From the NCBI GenBank assembly GCA_949287225.1, contig CASEFP010000252.1, positions 1-32,865 of the forward strand: a stretch of 32,865 nucleotides of DNA. Direction: 5' to 3'. Numbering within the stretch: position 1 is the first letter of the stretch; every line of letters begins with the position of its first letter. Shown one piece after another: positions 25,714-32,865 of the stretch. The DNA comes from an uncultured Lentisphaeria bacterium. Lineage in GTDB: Bacteria > Verrucomicrobiota > Lentisphaeria > Victivallales > UBA1829. Under the pieces are notes generated by a model. It did no database searches, was not told the DNA's origin, and saw only the letters and a program-made list of their open reading frames with translations. Made by a program: the position numbers and the translations under genes.

Positions 25714-27372
25714 TTAGTATCTCACGAGAACCGAGTAGCGATAGCGGATTTTCGTTTCGCCGTCGGCTTTTACAAGCGTTTCCCACTTCAGGTCGCTGCG
25801 CGGATTGACCGTCGTGTAACCGAAACGGACAAGCTCCCTGGAAGGGTTCCCGTCCGCGGAGAGAAGTTCTCCGGAAAGACGCATTTTGATCATGACCCGC
25901 GCATCACTTTTCCGATAGTTTTTCAACGTCAGAACGCCTTCGATCTCCTGTTTCCGGTAACTGTAGCCGGCAATCCGGATTGTCACGCCGGAACTCTGTT
26001 TGACGGAGGAGGTTGTCCCGGAACTCTTTCCGGCGGACAGCTCGTTTTCGCGGATCTCGCCGATCACGGTCATGGCGCGGGTGATCCGGAGGATGTTCGA
26101 CTGATCGGGATTGACCCAGTTGATGGTCGTCTGACCGAGGAATTTTCCGCCGTCGGTGATCTCGATGGGCGCAGTCGTGATCGGGGAGCGGAACGGATTC
26201 CGGAAGCGAACCGCGTCCCAGAGCGTCCCGTTATAGCGCTCGGCATTGTCGAAACGAAGCGGGCGGCCCCAGTCGTCCCGGCGGTCGTCGATCGCCCATT
26301 CCACAATGCGCTCGTAGGTTGATTCGGCGCTTTCCAGCGGAAGATAAAGCCGTTCCCCGGAATTCAGGCTGATCCGTCCGATGTTCCGGTAATGAATATC
26401 CTCGGATTCTCCGCTCGGAGCGAGGGTCGCCCTGCCCCTGGCGGCGGAATCCTCCGAAGCCGAGGCATACGCCATGTTGAACATCACGCCCGCCCGTTGT
26501 TTCGCAACAGCGTTGTATTGCGCATCCCCCTGCCCTGAAAGCTGTGCGAAAAACCGGGCAAGAGTCATTCCCGGCGCCATCGGACTCGAAGCCTTTTCAA
26601 ACTGAATGTTCGGATAACCGGAAATCAGATTCACTTCCACATCCTTCAAATCCTCCAATTCATTGATGATGACACAGGACATGGAAAGGCGCATTTTTGC
26701 ATCCGCACCAAGTTGCAGATGATAGGACGGCGCCCATGCCGCGCCCTTCGTCAGATACGCAATCGAAAGCGGGCCGGCAAGTTTCATTTCCGGCATAATC
26801 ATAAGGGTTTCCTTTTCCTTCTCCAGAGTCTGATTGAGCTTCTGCGCGCGGATGCTGAGAATCCGCGAGGAGTCAATCGAGATAATTTCCCCGTTGCTCA
26901 GACTCAATGTCAGAAACCGTTCCGGCGCCGGAATGTAAACGGAAGGATTCTGCGGCAATGGCTTCTTTGGATTCTTTGCCGGGACCGGACGGATGACCTT
27001 GCCGACAAATTCCGTCACAGAGCCGGAACCGTTGAGCAGGCTGATCCGGACCTCGCGGTTTTCATAGGTCGCGGTCAGGTTCCGGAAAGGTTGTTCATTG
27101 GGTTCCGGTACCGGATGCTTTACGGTTTTCATGCGGAATCCGGTATAGGGAGTCAGCCATAATGTGCCGTGAATCGGCGTCATTTCGTCCTTGATGAAAA
27201 AGGGTTCGGAAAGGGGAACTGCCTCACGGACGACGGCACCGACACCATTTTTAAAAAGAGCAAGTTTTGTGACGGGCGCGGAAACACGAGGCGTTTCCTT
27301 TTTTTCCGATGCTGTAACGATACTTGCGAGACATGCACAGAGAATTCCTGCGATCCAATGCTTTTTCATCAT
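25714..27372 (-). CDS. Exported DUF4139-domain protein
   Basis: A 552-residue protein with a signal peptide (residues 1-~21, 'WIAGILCACLASIVTAS'). The mature part matches the DUF4139 group, whose members are known as mucoidy-inhibitor-like or surface proteins without a settled function: 'VTKLALFKNGVGAVVREA' at the start, 'YLTKGAAWAPSYHLQL' (the hallmark 'YLT-G--W-PSY' strand), 'LEDLKDVEVNLISGYPN' and the C-terminal beta-sandwich 'VTIRIAGYSYRKQEIEGVLTLKNY'. It is beta-rich with no catalytic motif that I recognise. The start is supported by GGAGGG upstream. The gene lies directly downstream of the hairpin array, whose innermost hairpin ends ~33 nt before the ATG, so the array would be in its leader if transcription comes from the MEMO gene side. 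Confidence 0.8.
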   Translation of the reverse strand: MMKKHWIAGILCACLASIVTASEKKETPRVSAPVTKLALFKNGVGAVVREAVPLSEPFFIKDEMTPIHGTLWLTPYTGFRMKTVKHPVPEPNEQPFRNLTATYENREVRISLLNGSGSVTEFVGKVIRPVPAKNPKKPLPQNPSVYIPAPERFLTLSLSNGEIISIDSSRILSIRAQKLNQTLEKEKETLMIMPEMKLAGPLSIAYLTKGAAWAPSYHLQLGADAKMRLSMSCVIINELEDLKDVEVNLISGYPNIQFEKASSPMAPGMTLARFFAQLSGQGDAQYNAVAKQRAGVMFNMAYASASEDSAARGRATLAPSGESEDIHYRNIGRISLNSGERLYLPLESAESTYERIVEWAIDDRRDDWGRPLRFDNAERYNGTLWDAVRFRNPFRSPITTAPIEITDGGKFLGQTTINWVNPDQSNILRITRAMTVIGEIRENELSAGKSSGTTSSVKQSSGVTIRIAGYSYRKQEIEGVLTLKNYRKSDARVMIKMRLSGELLSADGNPSRELVRFGYTTVNPRSDLKWETLVKADGETKIRYRYSVLVRY

Positions 27373-27404
27373 TTAATACCCTCCGGAAAAATTTTTTAAT
27401 AACG

Positions 27405-27593
27405 GAAAAATGCAGAGCATTTTTCTCGGGGTCAAGGGCCCTCCGGCCCTTGGCGTGATCCAGCGGCGAAACGCTGGTCGTGCAACGCACGAAATCCCCG
27501 CCGGGGAGATTTCGCCTCCGGCGACCAGCTTACGCAGCTGGACCGCGGCAGGACTGAGAGTCCTGCACGATCACAAAATTGCTTCGCAATTTT
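27405..27593. repeat. Mirror-symmetric chain of nine short hairpins
   Basis: Nine consecutive perfect or near-perfect stem-loops fill the gap between two - strand genes. In order: GAAAAATGC/GCATTTTTC (27405-27425), CAAGGGCC/GGCCCTTG (27433-27452), CCAGCG/CGCTGG (27460-27477), TCGTGC/GCACGA (27478-27492), the centre TCCCC/GGGGA (27495-27507), TCGCC/GGCGA (27512-27524), CCAGCT/AGCTGG (27525-27541), GCAGGACT/AGTCCTGC (27548-27566) and AAAATTGC/GCAATTTT (27575-27593). Six loops are 3 nt and one is 4 nt. The hairpin classes read AT-rich, 8-bp GC, CCAGC-type, short GC, centre, then the same classes in reverse, and the linker before the left CCAGC stem in the copy at 32.7 kb (CGCGGT) is the complement of the linker after the right one. 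It is thus a palindrome built of palindromes. A weaker tenth hairpin may lie at 27603-27616. Confidence 0.9.
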
Positions 27594-27623
27594 TATTTTA
27601 TTGCGCAGCTTCGCGCGCTGTTT

Positions 27624-29123
27624 TTATTTTTTTTCGTGGAAGACGATGGCCTCGAAAACCGTGAACTTCGCATCCGGCATCTTCCATGCGTCCTCCGCCA
27701 ATCCCGCCTTGCGTGAAAGGTATGTCAACGTCTCAGCCAGGTCCCATCCCTGTTCCGGCGCGACCTGCGGCAGAAACACAGCCGATCGTCCGTTCTTCGT
27801 AATCGTCATCCCGTGTTTCCCGATCACGATCTCTTTCCAGGAGGCGACCGGTTTTGCCGGCGTCAATGCGGAAATCTCAATCGTCACGCGCCTGAGCTCT
27901 TCCGGCGACAACTGCGGAAAACGCGGATCACGGAACGCCGAATCCACCGCGCGCGCCGTCACCGCCTGATACAGCTCCCGGAACGGTTCGATCTCCCCGA
28001 TGCAGCCGCGCAGATTGTCGCCGATATTGAGCGTCACAAAACATCCCGCAACCCTCTTGATATTCTCCGTCGCCTCACCACGGAACAGATCGCTGCGCGG
28101 CGCCTTCCGATGCTCAAATACATATTCAATCGCCCGCCGCGCCATGGAGAGAAGCGTCTGTTTCTCCTGATCGGAAAGGAAATCCTCCGCAGTGGCCTTT
28201 CCGGGAACGCCGCCCCACTGCCCCGTGACAACTCCCGAAACATAGCTGACGCAATGTGAAAAATCCCGGCTTTCCGCGGATGACGTCGTATAATGAAGCA
28301 GTTCCACACGCGCCGTCTCCGGAAGCATGGAAAGAAGAATCCGGATCGGCGCCTCCCCGCAGATCGTCGCCCCCGTTTTATGCAGATATGCGGCAAAACC
28401 GGCGGGATCCCGCTTCCGGATCCAGTCAAATGCGCCGAGATCCAGTTTCCGCAGATTCTCCTCGATATTCGTCCGGAACGGCGTGTAATCGAAATTTTCG
28501 CCGAAATGAGTGAAATCGGAACTGATGAGAACAAGCGTCTCATGATCCGTGATCCGTTTCAGCGCCTCCGCCGCCGTTTTCACGGTCCCGTCGTCCAGAC
28601 GTCCGACTACAATCGGAACAATCCGGATCTCATTGCCGAGCGCGACCTGCAGGAACGGAAGCTGGATCTGCACACTGTGCTCGGTTCCGACGACCCGGTC
28701 GTCCGCGACGGCAAATTTCTGATTCCGGAGCGTCTGAAGCGCCTCCTTGTCCATTGCGAGTGCGCCGAGCGGCGTCCTCATGCCGTCCGCCACGGACGGA
28801 ATGCAGATGCGGTTTTCCAGATAAACCCGATGCGACGGCCCGAGAATGATGACACGCTTATACTGCTTTCCGGAAATCGCTTTTGCGCCGTATGCGGCGG
28901 TCGGACCGGAATAGGCATATCCGGCGTGCGGCTGAATGATAGCAATCGGTTTTCCCGACATCCCGACGGGAAGTTCGGCGCGCTCGATCCAGGAGGAGAT
29001 CTGTCCGGTAAGCTGTTTCGGATTCCCGGAATACCACGAGCCCGCAATCGTGCTTTCCAGAATATTTCCCCCCATCAGCGGACCAGTCACCGTGATTCCG
29101 GCAGCGGCAAACAACGGATTCAT
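27624..29123 (-). CDS. MEMO-AMMECR1 fusion (AmmeMemoRadiSam proteins B and A)
   Basis: A 499-residue two-domain protein. Residues ~20-300 form a MEMO-type domain (AmmeMemoRadiSam protein B): 'AGSWYSG', 'IIQPHAGYAYSG' with H66, 'ILGPSHRVYL' with H98, 'TEHSVQIQLPFLQ', 'SSDFTHFG' and 'CGEAPI' with C255; these correspond to the His, His and Cys of the human MEMO1 metal site. Residues ~315-499 form an AMMECR1-type domain (protein A): 'GCFVTLNIGDNLRGCIGEIEP', 'AFRDPRFPQLS', 'ITKNGRSAVFLPQVAPEQGWD'. In many prokaryotes these two and a radical SAM enzyme form one locus whose chemistry is not settled. Here no radical SAM gene is adjacent. The start is the ATG at 29123 with a G-rich ribosome site (AAGGGGGTG); the longer frame has none. 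It ends at the hairpin array. Confidence 0.92.
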   Translation of the reverse strand: MNPLFAAAGITVTGPLMGGNILESTIAGSWYSGNPKQLTGQISSWIERAELPVGMSGKPIAIIQPHAGYAYSGPTAAYGAKAISGKQYKRVIILGPSHRVYLENRICIPSVADGMRTPLGALAMDKEALQTLRNQKFAVADDRVVGTEHSVQIQLPFLQVALGNEIRIVPIVVGRLDDGTVKTAAEALKRITDHETLVLISSDFTHFGENFDYTPFRTNIEENLRKLDLGAFDWIRKRDPAGFAAYLHKTGATICGEAPIRILLSMLPETARVELLHYTTSSAESRDFSHCVSYVSGVVTGQWGGVPGKATAEDFLSDQEKQTLLSMARRAIEYVFEHRKAPRSDLFRGEATENIKRVAGCFVTLNIGDNLRGCIGEIEPFRELYQAVTARAVDSAFRDPRFPQLSPEELRRVTIEISALTPAKPVASWKEIVIGKHGMTITKNGRSAVFLPQVAPEQGWDLAETLTYLSRKAGLAEDAWKMPDAKFTVFEAIVFHEKK

Positions 29124-29225
29124 AGACACCCCCTTGCTCTGAAAATGGCCATATGAAATACATCGGCGGAAAGCTAAGATGCCATCTCCGAATCCCGGGC
29201 GGCAAACCACTTCCGCCGGCAAATG

Positions 29226-31775
29226 CTATCGTTTCTTCTTCGGTGTCAGTTTCTGATATTCAGGAAGTCTGCCGAACTCGCCAGCCAGCATTTTTTTATC
29301 CGTGTTTTTCTGACGCAAGGCATTGGAGAGATAAGCCGTGAAGGTGGCGGACACCAGATTGCGGACCGCATTGCTCTCCTCTTCCGCGACCACATGCGCC
29401 ACATTATACTCCTTGATCCAGAGGAAATAGAAGGGAACCGCCGCGGATTTGTTAAGTTTCTCTCCGACTTTCTTCACAAAATTCATAAACGGGCGCGAAC
29501 CGGTATTCATCTCCTTGATCGGAATGGAAATTTCCTTTCCGCCCGCAGTTTCTCCGGTCAGCACACCGTTGCTGATGGATTTGACCTTGCAGAGATTGTA
29601 ACGGATTTCAACAGGAAGTCCGACAATCGCGGGACTCCCGTTCTCCAGCACATTCTTGATCTCGAAGGCGCCGCGCATATGATTGCGGAGCTGGTTGGAC
29701 CACCAGACAAAACTGTTCGCCATCTTGCGGATTTCCGCATTTTTTCCCTTTGTCTGCTGCACCTCGCGGGCATTGTTCTCGAACATTTTGAGAAGGCCGG
29801 CCTCATCATTCTTCCGGCCGAACTCAATGATATTGCGCTGGGTGACAGTCCGCAGCCAGGTGTATTTGTTTTTGTATGAAGCGATTTCCTTCTGCGTCTG
29901 CTGGCGCTTCTGTTCGGCAAGGCGTCTCGCCTCGGCTGCCTTGCGCTGACGCTCCGCCTCCTCGGCTCTTCTCTTCCGTTCGGCCTCGGCGGCTTCGGCA
30001 AGAGCACGTTCCTTTTCCTCGACTTTCCGCGCATATTCCTGATGGGCATTGTCACGCGCCGAAGCAAAACGAGCCTCGTCCAGAGGCACATAAATCTGCA
30101 TGAGTTCAGCGAGTTTCGCCTTCTCCTCGTCCGTTTCCGGCGCGGGATGCCGGGCAAGAAACTCCTCCGCCTTCCGGATGGTGCCGTCGGTATCGTCGGA
30201 TGCGGCTTTGATCTGTGCAAGCGTCTGCGTGATATCCTTCATATAGGGACTCTGATCCCCTTTCCCGCCGAGTCCAGCGACCGTGGAGTGATACCATCCC
30301 GTCAGCTGTTCCCGGTACTGATATCCGGCAAAACCGCCCGCGCCGAGAATCACGATCAGAAGCAGGATCACAAGAGGCGCCTTTTTCTTTCCGCCATCGT
30401 CGTTTTTCCCTTTCCCGCCTTTCTTGCCCTTCTTCGCGGCGGCTTTCTTGGCCATTTCCTGCGCTTTCTTGAGCTTTTCCGCGACATCCCCCTCTCCCGC
30501 GGGCGGCGTTTCCTGCTTGGGCGGTTCCGGCGGGGGCTTGGGTTTTTCCGGCATTTTCAGGGATACCGGCTTCGGCGGCGGCTTGGCAGTGACCGCATTC
30601 GCCGCTTCGCTGAAACTCTTGTTTTCCGCGATCGTTTCGGTTTGCGTAAACTGTTGAGGCGCACCACCCTTCGCCGGCGGCTGGGCGGGCTGTGCGGCGG
30701 CATTCTGCTGGGAGCGCAGTTTCAGCTGCGGCATTTTGAACGGCGTCTTCGGAGCGGTATGTCCATCGGTCTGCCCCTGAAGGTTCATGTTGGAATTCAT
30801 CACGCGCAAATTGCCGGTTTCCGTGGCGGAAAGCGGATTCTGCCCGCGCCTCACAAGGCGCAGATCGTCGGCGAGCTCCGCGGCGTCCTGATAACGGAGA
30901 GCGGGATCCTTCGCCATCATCTTCACAACGATGCGCGAGAGCGCCTCCGGAATTTCCGGATTGATCTTGTCCGGCGGAACCAGGGTGCCGAACAGGTGCT
31001 GCTGTGCGATTTCCGAAGCGGTCGAACCCTCATAGGGGAAACGGCCCGTAATGAAATGATAGAAGGTGGCACCGAGGCTGTAGATGTCGCTCCGGCTGTC
31101 CATGGGCGCGCCGGTCAGATGTTCCGGGCTGATGTACTGCGGGGTGCCCATGACCTCGTCGTCCTCGCTGTCGTCGATCTCACCCGCGACCTTGGCAAGA
31201 CCGAGGTCGGCGAGTTTTGCGCGGCCGTTCGAGGTAAGCATGATATTGTCCGGCTTGATGTCCCGGTGAATGAGTTTCTGTTCCTTCCAGGCGTAGTCCA
31301 GCGCTTCGCTGATCTGCTGAATGATCGAAATCGCCTGATCGACCGGAATGACCTGCTCGCGTTTCAGCACGTTTTTCATGGTTTCGCCGTCGATGTATTC
31401 CATGGCGAAATAGAAAATGCCCTCATCCTCGCCGACCGCGTATGCCTGCACGATGTTGGGATGGTTCAGCTTGGCCGCCGCGCGCGCCTCCTTGATGAAT
31501 CCGACGACGAATTCGGCATTGTTCGCGTAATTTTCCGCGAGGACCTTGAGTCCGGCCGGACGGTCGAGGGAAATCTGATGCGCCAGATAGACGATTCCCA
31601 TTCCGCCGCGTCCGATCTCACGCAGAATAATGAAATCACCGATCACTGCACCGGACGCCACACGGGAAGTCGGCACTGTCACCTGCACACCGCAGTGACC
31701 GCACTGCACATCCGTTCCCATATCGGCATTGTCAACCGATACGATTCCCCGGCAAAATGGACATTGAAAGCGCAT
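29226..31775 (-). CDS. Zinc-ribbon Ser/Thr protein kinase, single-pass membrane
   Basis: An 849-residue Hanks-type kinase. It starts with a zinc ribbon (CPFC...CGHC, residues 5-35) also seen on kinases of PVC bacteria. The kinase domain (~50-310) has 'GRGGMGIVYLA' (P-loop), the catalytic lysine in 'AGLKVL', 'HRDIKPDNIML', 'DLGLAK' in place of DFG (usual in bacteria) and 'GTPQYISPEH'. A low-complexity stretch rich in Pro, Lys and Ala follows (~330-460), then one membrane segment ('APLVILLLIVILGAGGFAGYQY', ~465-490), a long charged coiled coil ('EERALAEAAEAERKRRAEEAERQ'-like) and a C-terminal domain of unknown type. The kinase would be cytoplasmic and the coiled-coil part periplasmic, a sensor layout. 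Ribosome site GGAGTCTGA precedes the ATG. It probably phosphorylates regulatory proteins; the targets are unknown. Confidence 0.92.
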   Translation of the reverse strand: MRFQCPFCRGIVSVDNADMGTDVQCGHCGVQVTVPTSRVASGAVIGDFIILREIGRGGMGIVYLAHQISLDRPAGLKVLAENYANNAEFVVGFIKEARAAAKLNHPNIVQAYAVGEDEGIFYFAMEYIDGETMKNVLKREQVIPVDQAISIIQQISEALDYAWKEQKLIHRDIKPDNIMLTSNGRAKLADLGLAKVAGEIDDSEDDEVMGTPQYISPEHLTGAPMDSRSDIYSLGATFYHFITGRFPYEGSTASEIAQQHLFGTLVPPDKINPEIPEALSRIVVKMMAKDPALRYQDAAELADDLRLVRRGQNPLSATETGNLRVMNSNMNLQGQTDGHTAPKTPFKMPQLKLRSQQNAAAQPAQPPAKGGAPQQFTQTETIAENKSFSEAANAVTAKPPPKPVSLKMPEKPKPPPEPPKQETPPAGEGDVAEKLKKAQEMAKKAAAKKGKKGGKGKNDDGGKKKAPLVILLLIVILGAGGFAGYQYREQLTGWYHSTVAGLGGKGDQSPYMKDITQTLAQIKAASDDTDGTIRKAEEFLARHPAPETDEEKAKLAELMQIYVPLDEARFASARDNAHQEYARKVEEKERALAEAAEAERKRRAEEAERQRKAAEARRLAEQKRQQTQKEIASYKNKYTWLRTVTQRNIIEFGRKNDEAGLLKMFENNAREVQQTKGKNAEIRKMANSFVWWSNQLRNHMRGAFEIKNVLENGSPAIVGLPVEIRYNLCKVKSISNGVLTGETAGGKEISIPIKEMNTGSRPFMNFVKKVGEKLNKSAAVPFYFLWIKEYNVAHVVAEEESNAVRNLVSATFTAYLSNALRQKNTDKKMLAGEFGRLPEYQKLTPKKKR

Positions 31776-31907
31776 TCAGACTCCGTTTTTCCTTCTATCG
31801 CCACATCGCCCCGGCAAAAGCCGACGGCCTGATTTCAGGAAATATACCGTTGTTTCCGTCCATGTCAACGTCATTTCCCGATTTTTTCCGGCAGGAGTCC
31901 GATTTTT

Positions 31908-32660
31908 TTATTCCGAAACCTGAAACACATCGTCCGGAATACCGTCTTTGGAAAGACCGGCGGACGTCTCGTCAAAACGGATCACGGTATTCCATTTTCC
32001 ATCATCCCCGCTGAGATTCAGGCGGCTGACCAGCCAGAAGTCCTTTTCCTTGCGGAAACCGGAAACCTCCAGTGTGCGGAACGGTTTCTTTTCCAGACTT
32101 CTGCCGTCCGGAGCGACCTTGTACCAGGAGGCGCGGAGCGGGAAAAAGTATTCCGTACTGATGAAAACCATGACCGCGTCTTTGCCGTTCGGAGCGATCA
32201 GCGTGAAAACACGGCAGTCCTGTCCGCGAACGGATTCGGCGGGATTTTCCACTTTGAGATTCCAGTAGATGAAGTTCATCGTCAGATCTTCGGGATTGAT
32301 TCCATAGATGCCGATCTGCGCCTTGCCCGGTGCGAAGCCGCGGCTCTCCATTGTGGACTGCGGATTCTTTCCGTAGGTCTGACCGATGTTGTAGATCTCG
32401 TTCTTGTTGAAGGTGATCTGGGCGATTGTCCGTTCCGGCGTGAAGAGTGTTCCCATCCGGATCGGGGCGCGGACACTGCGTGCGCCTTCGCGTTTGTGCA
32501 TGGCATAGCCTTCCATTTTCGCCCAGGAGTCACGGCCGGGCGGGTTCCGGACAATCGAAAGGAACTGAGGGGCTGTCAGATTTTTTGCCGTGGGTTCCGC
32601 GGATACGAGTGTGACGGACAGTATCGCCGCCAGAACGATAAGAGTTGATCGAAACAACAT
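31908..32660 (-). CDS. Exported LolA-like outer-membrane lipoprotein-sorting protein
   Basis: A 250-residue protein with a signal peptide (residues 1-21, 'LIVLAAILSVTLVSA'). The mature part has the LolA-like layout seen in 'outer membrane lipoprotein-sorting protein' annotations: alternating strands such as 'SWAKMEGYAMHKREG', 'MNFIYWNLKVENPAESVRGQDCRVFTLIAP', 'VMVFISTEYFFPLRASWY' and 'LEVSGFRKEKDFWLVSRLNL', that is, a reporter on how a lipid-binding sheet follows a conversion step. This family is related in fold to LolA but its function is not settled. The start is supported by AGGAGAG upstream. It precedes the Ser/Thr kinase by ~130 bp on the same strand, and the 106-bp hairpin units begin ~40 bp upstream of its ATG. 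Confidence 0.75.
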   Translation of the reverse strand: MLFRSTLIVLAAILSVTLVSAEPTAKNLTAPQFLSIVRNPPGRDSWAKMEGYAMHKREGARSVRAPIRMGTLFTPERTIAQITFNKNEIYNIGQTYGKNPQSTMESRGFAPGKAQIGIYGINPEDLTMNFIYWNLKVENPAESVRGQDCRVFTLIAPNGKDAVMVFISTEYFFPLRASWYKVAPDGRSLEKKPFRTLEVSGFRKEKDFWLVSRLNLSGDDGKWNTVIRFDETSAGLSKDGIPDDVFQVSE

Positions 32661-32701
32661 TTTTCTCTCCTGTTAAAAATTCATCTTTGCTTTATTTCAT
32701 G

Positions 32702-32865
32702 TTCCGCGCGAAATCCCCGCTCGAAATACGGAAAAATGCAGAGCATTTTTCGCGGGGTCAAGGGTCGCTGACCCTTGTCGCGGTCCAGCGGCGAGACGCT
32801 GGTCGCGCTCCGCGCGAAATCCCCCGCCCGGAAACGGAAAAATGCAAAGCATTTTTCGCGGGGTC
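32702..32865. repeat. Tandem 106-bp hairpin-bearing repeat, cut by window end
   Basis: The tail of one unit (32702-32730), one full unit (32731-32836) and the start of a third (32837 onward) are seen; the period measured between successive GAAAAATGC stems is 106 bp. The full unit carries GAAAAATGC/GCATTTTTC (32731-32751), CAAGGGTC/GACCCTTG (32759-32777), CCAGCG/CGCTGG (32785-32802) and TCGCGC/GCGCGA (32803-32817), in the same order as the left half of the array at 27.4 kb. Compared with that array, two stems carry compensatory pair changes (C-G to T-A, and T-A to C-G). The array continues past the window. Confidence 0.92.

Noticed and set aside
27405..27593. CRISPR array
   Set aside because: The hairpins differ in sequence, there are no identical repeats with unique spacers, and no cas gene is near.
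27405..27593. Integron attC sites
   Set aside because: attC sites form one imperfect long hairpin per cassette; here many short independent stems stand in a row and no integrase is seen.
30042..31832. 596-codon + strand open frame opposite the Ser/Thr kinase
   Set aside because: A shadow of the kinase gene; no ribosome site or recognisable domain.
32731..32865. Short protein encoded by the hairpin units
   Set aside because: A frame is open through one unit, but the 106-bp period shifts the frame at each repeat, so no repeated protein would result.

Overview
The window looks like a chromosomal stretch of an anaerobic, Gram-negative bacterium of the PVC superphylum, most likely a gut-type Lentisphaerota (Victivallis-like). 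The basis is the gene mix: two prepilin-like proteins of the DUF1559 kind, several LacI/GntR-type sugar regulators next to large polysaccharide-active proteins, an N-terminal zinc-ribbon Ser/Thr kinase, outer-membrane-associated lipoproteins, and a class II (B12-dependent) ribonucleotide reductase. The phylum is an inference from gene content; no rRNA or tRNA gene was seen.

Region 1 (1-7.7 kb, + strand) is a carbohydrate-utilisation cluster. It holds the C-terminal part of a LacI-type regulator, a prepilin-like gene broken by an in-frame amber codon, a heparinase II/III-like lyase, a 1086-residue exported protein, and a beta-lactamase-fold serine hydrolase. The last three are packed with 1-nt or overlapping junctions and end at a good terminator. 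Region 2 (8.1-13.8 kb, + strand) starts with a promoter and a perfect 12-bp tandem repeat in front of a GntR/LacI-hybrid regulator. It continues with a polysaccharide pyruvyl transferase-like protein and, after a ~560-bp stretch without a clear gene, a 907-residue glycosidase-like protein.

Region 3 (14-18.4 kb, - strand) is a metal-uptake operon: prepilin-like protein, FecB-type binding lipoprotein, a COG1180-like radical SAM enzyme, FecCD permease and ATPase. NikR is encoded just upstream. A palindrome ATATTAC-N13-GTAATAC overlaps the -10 box of the operon promoter, so NikR-controlled nickel (or nickel-chelate) import is the best reading. Why a pilin-like protein and a radical SAM enzyme sit in this operon is not explained by known systems.

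Region 4 (18.8-32.7 kb) has one + strand lipoprotein with a CBM9-like domain. The rest is on the - strand: a TolC-family outer-membrane lipoprotein, a small hypothetical protein, mraY directly behind the class II ribonucleotide reductase nrdJ, a DUF4139 protein, a fused MEMO-AMMECR1 protein, a transmembrane Ser/Thr kinase, and a LolA-like exported protein.

The most unusual feature is a chain of short perfect hairpins, most with 3-4-nt loops, filling the intergenic space at 27405-27593, with related 106-bp tandem units at 32702-32865. The copies differ by compensatory base-pair changes, and the first chain is itself mirror-symmetric (hairpin classes in order A-B-C-D, centre, D-C-B-A). I do not recognise it as CRISPR, integron or an ordinary terminator; it looks like an undescribed palindromic mosaic repeat or structured RNA.
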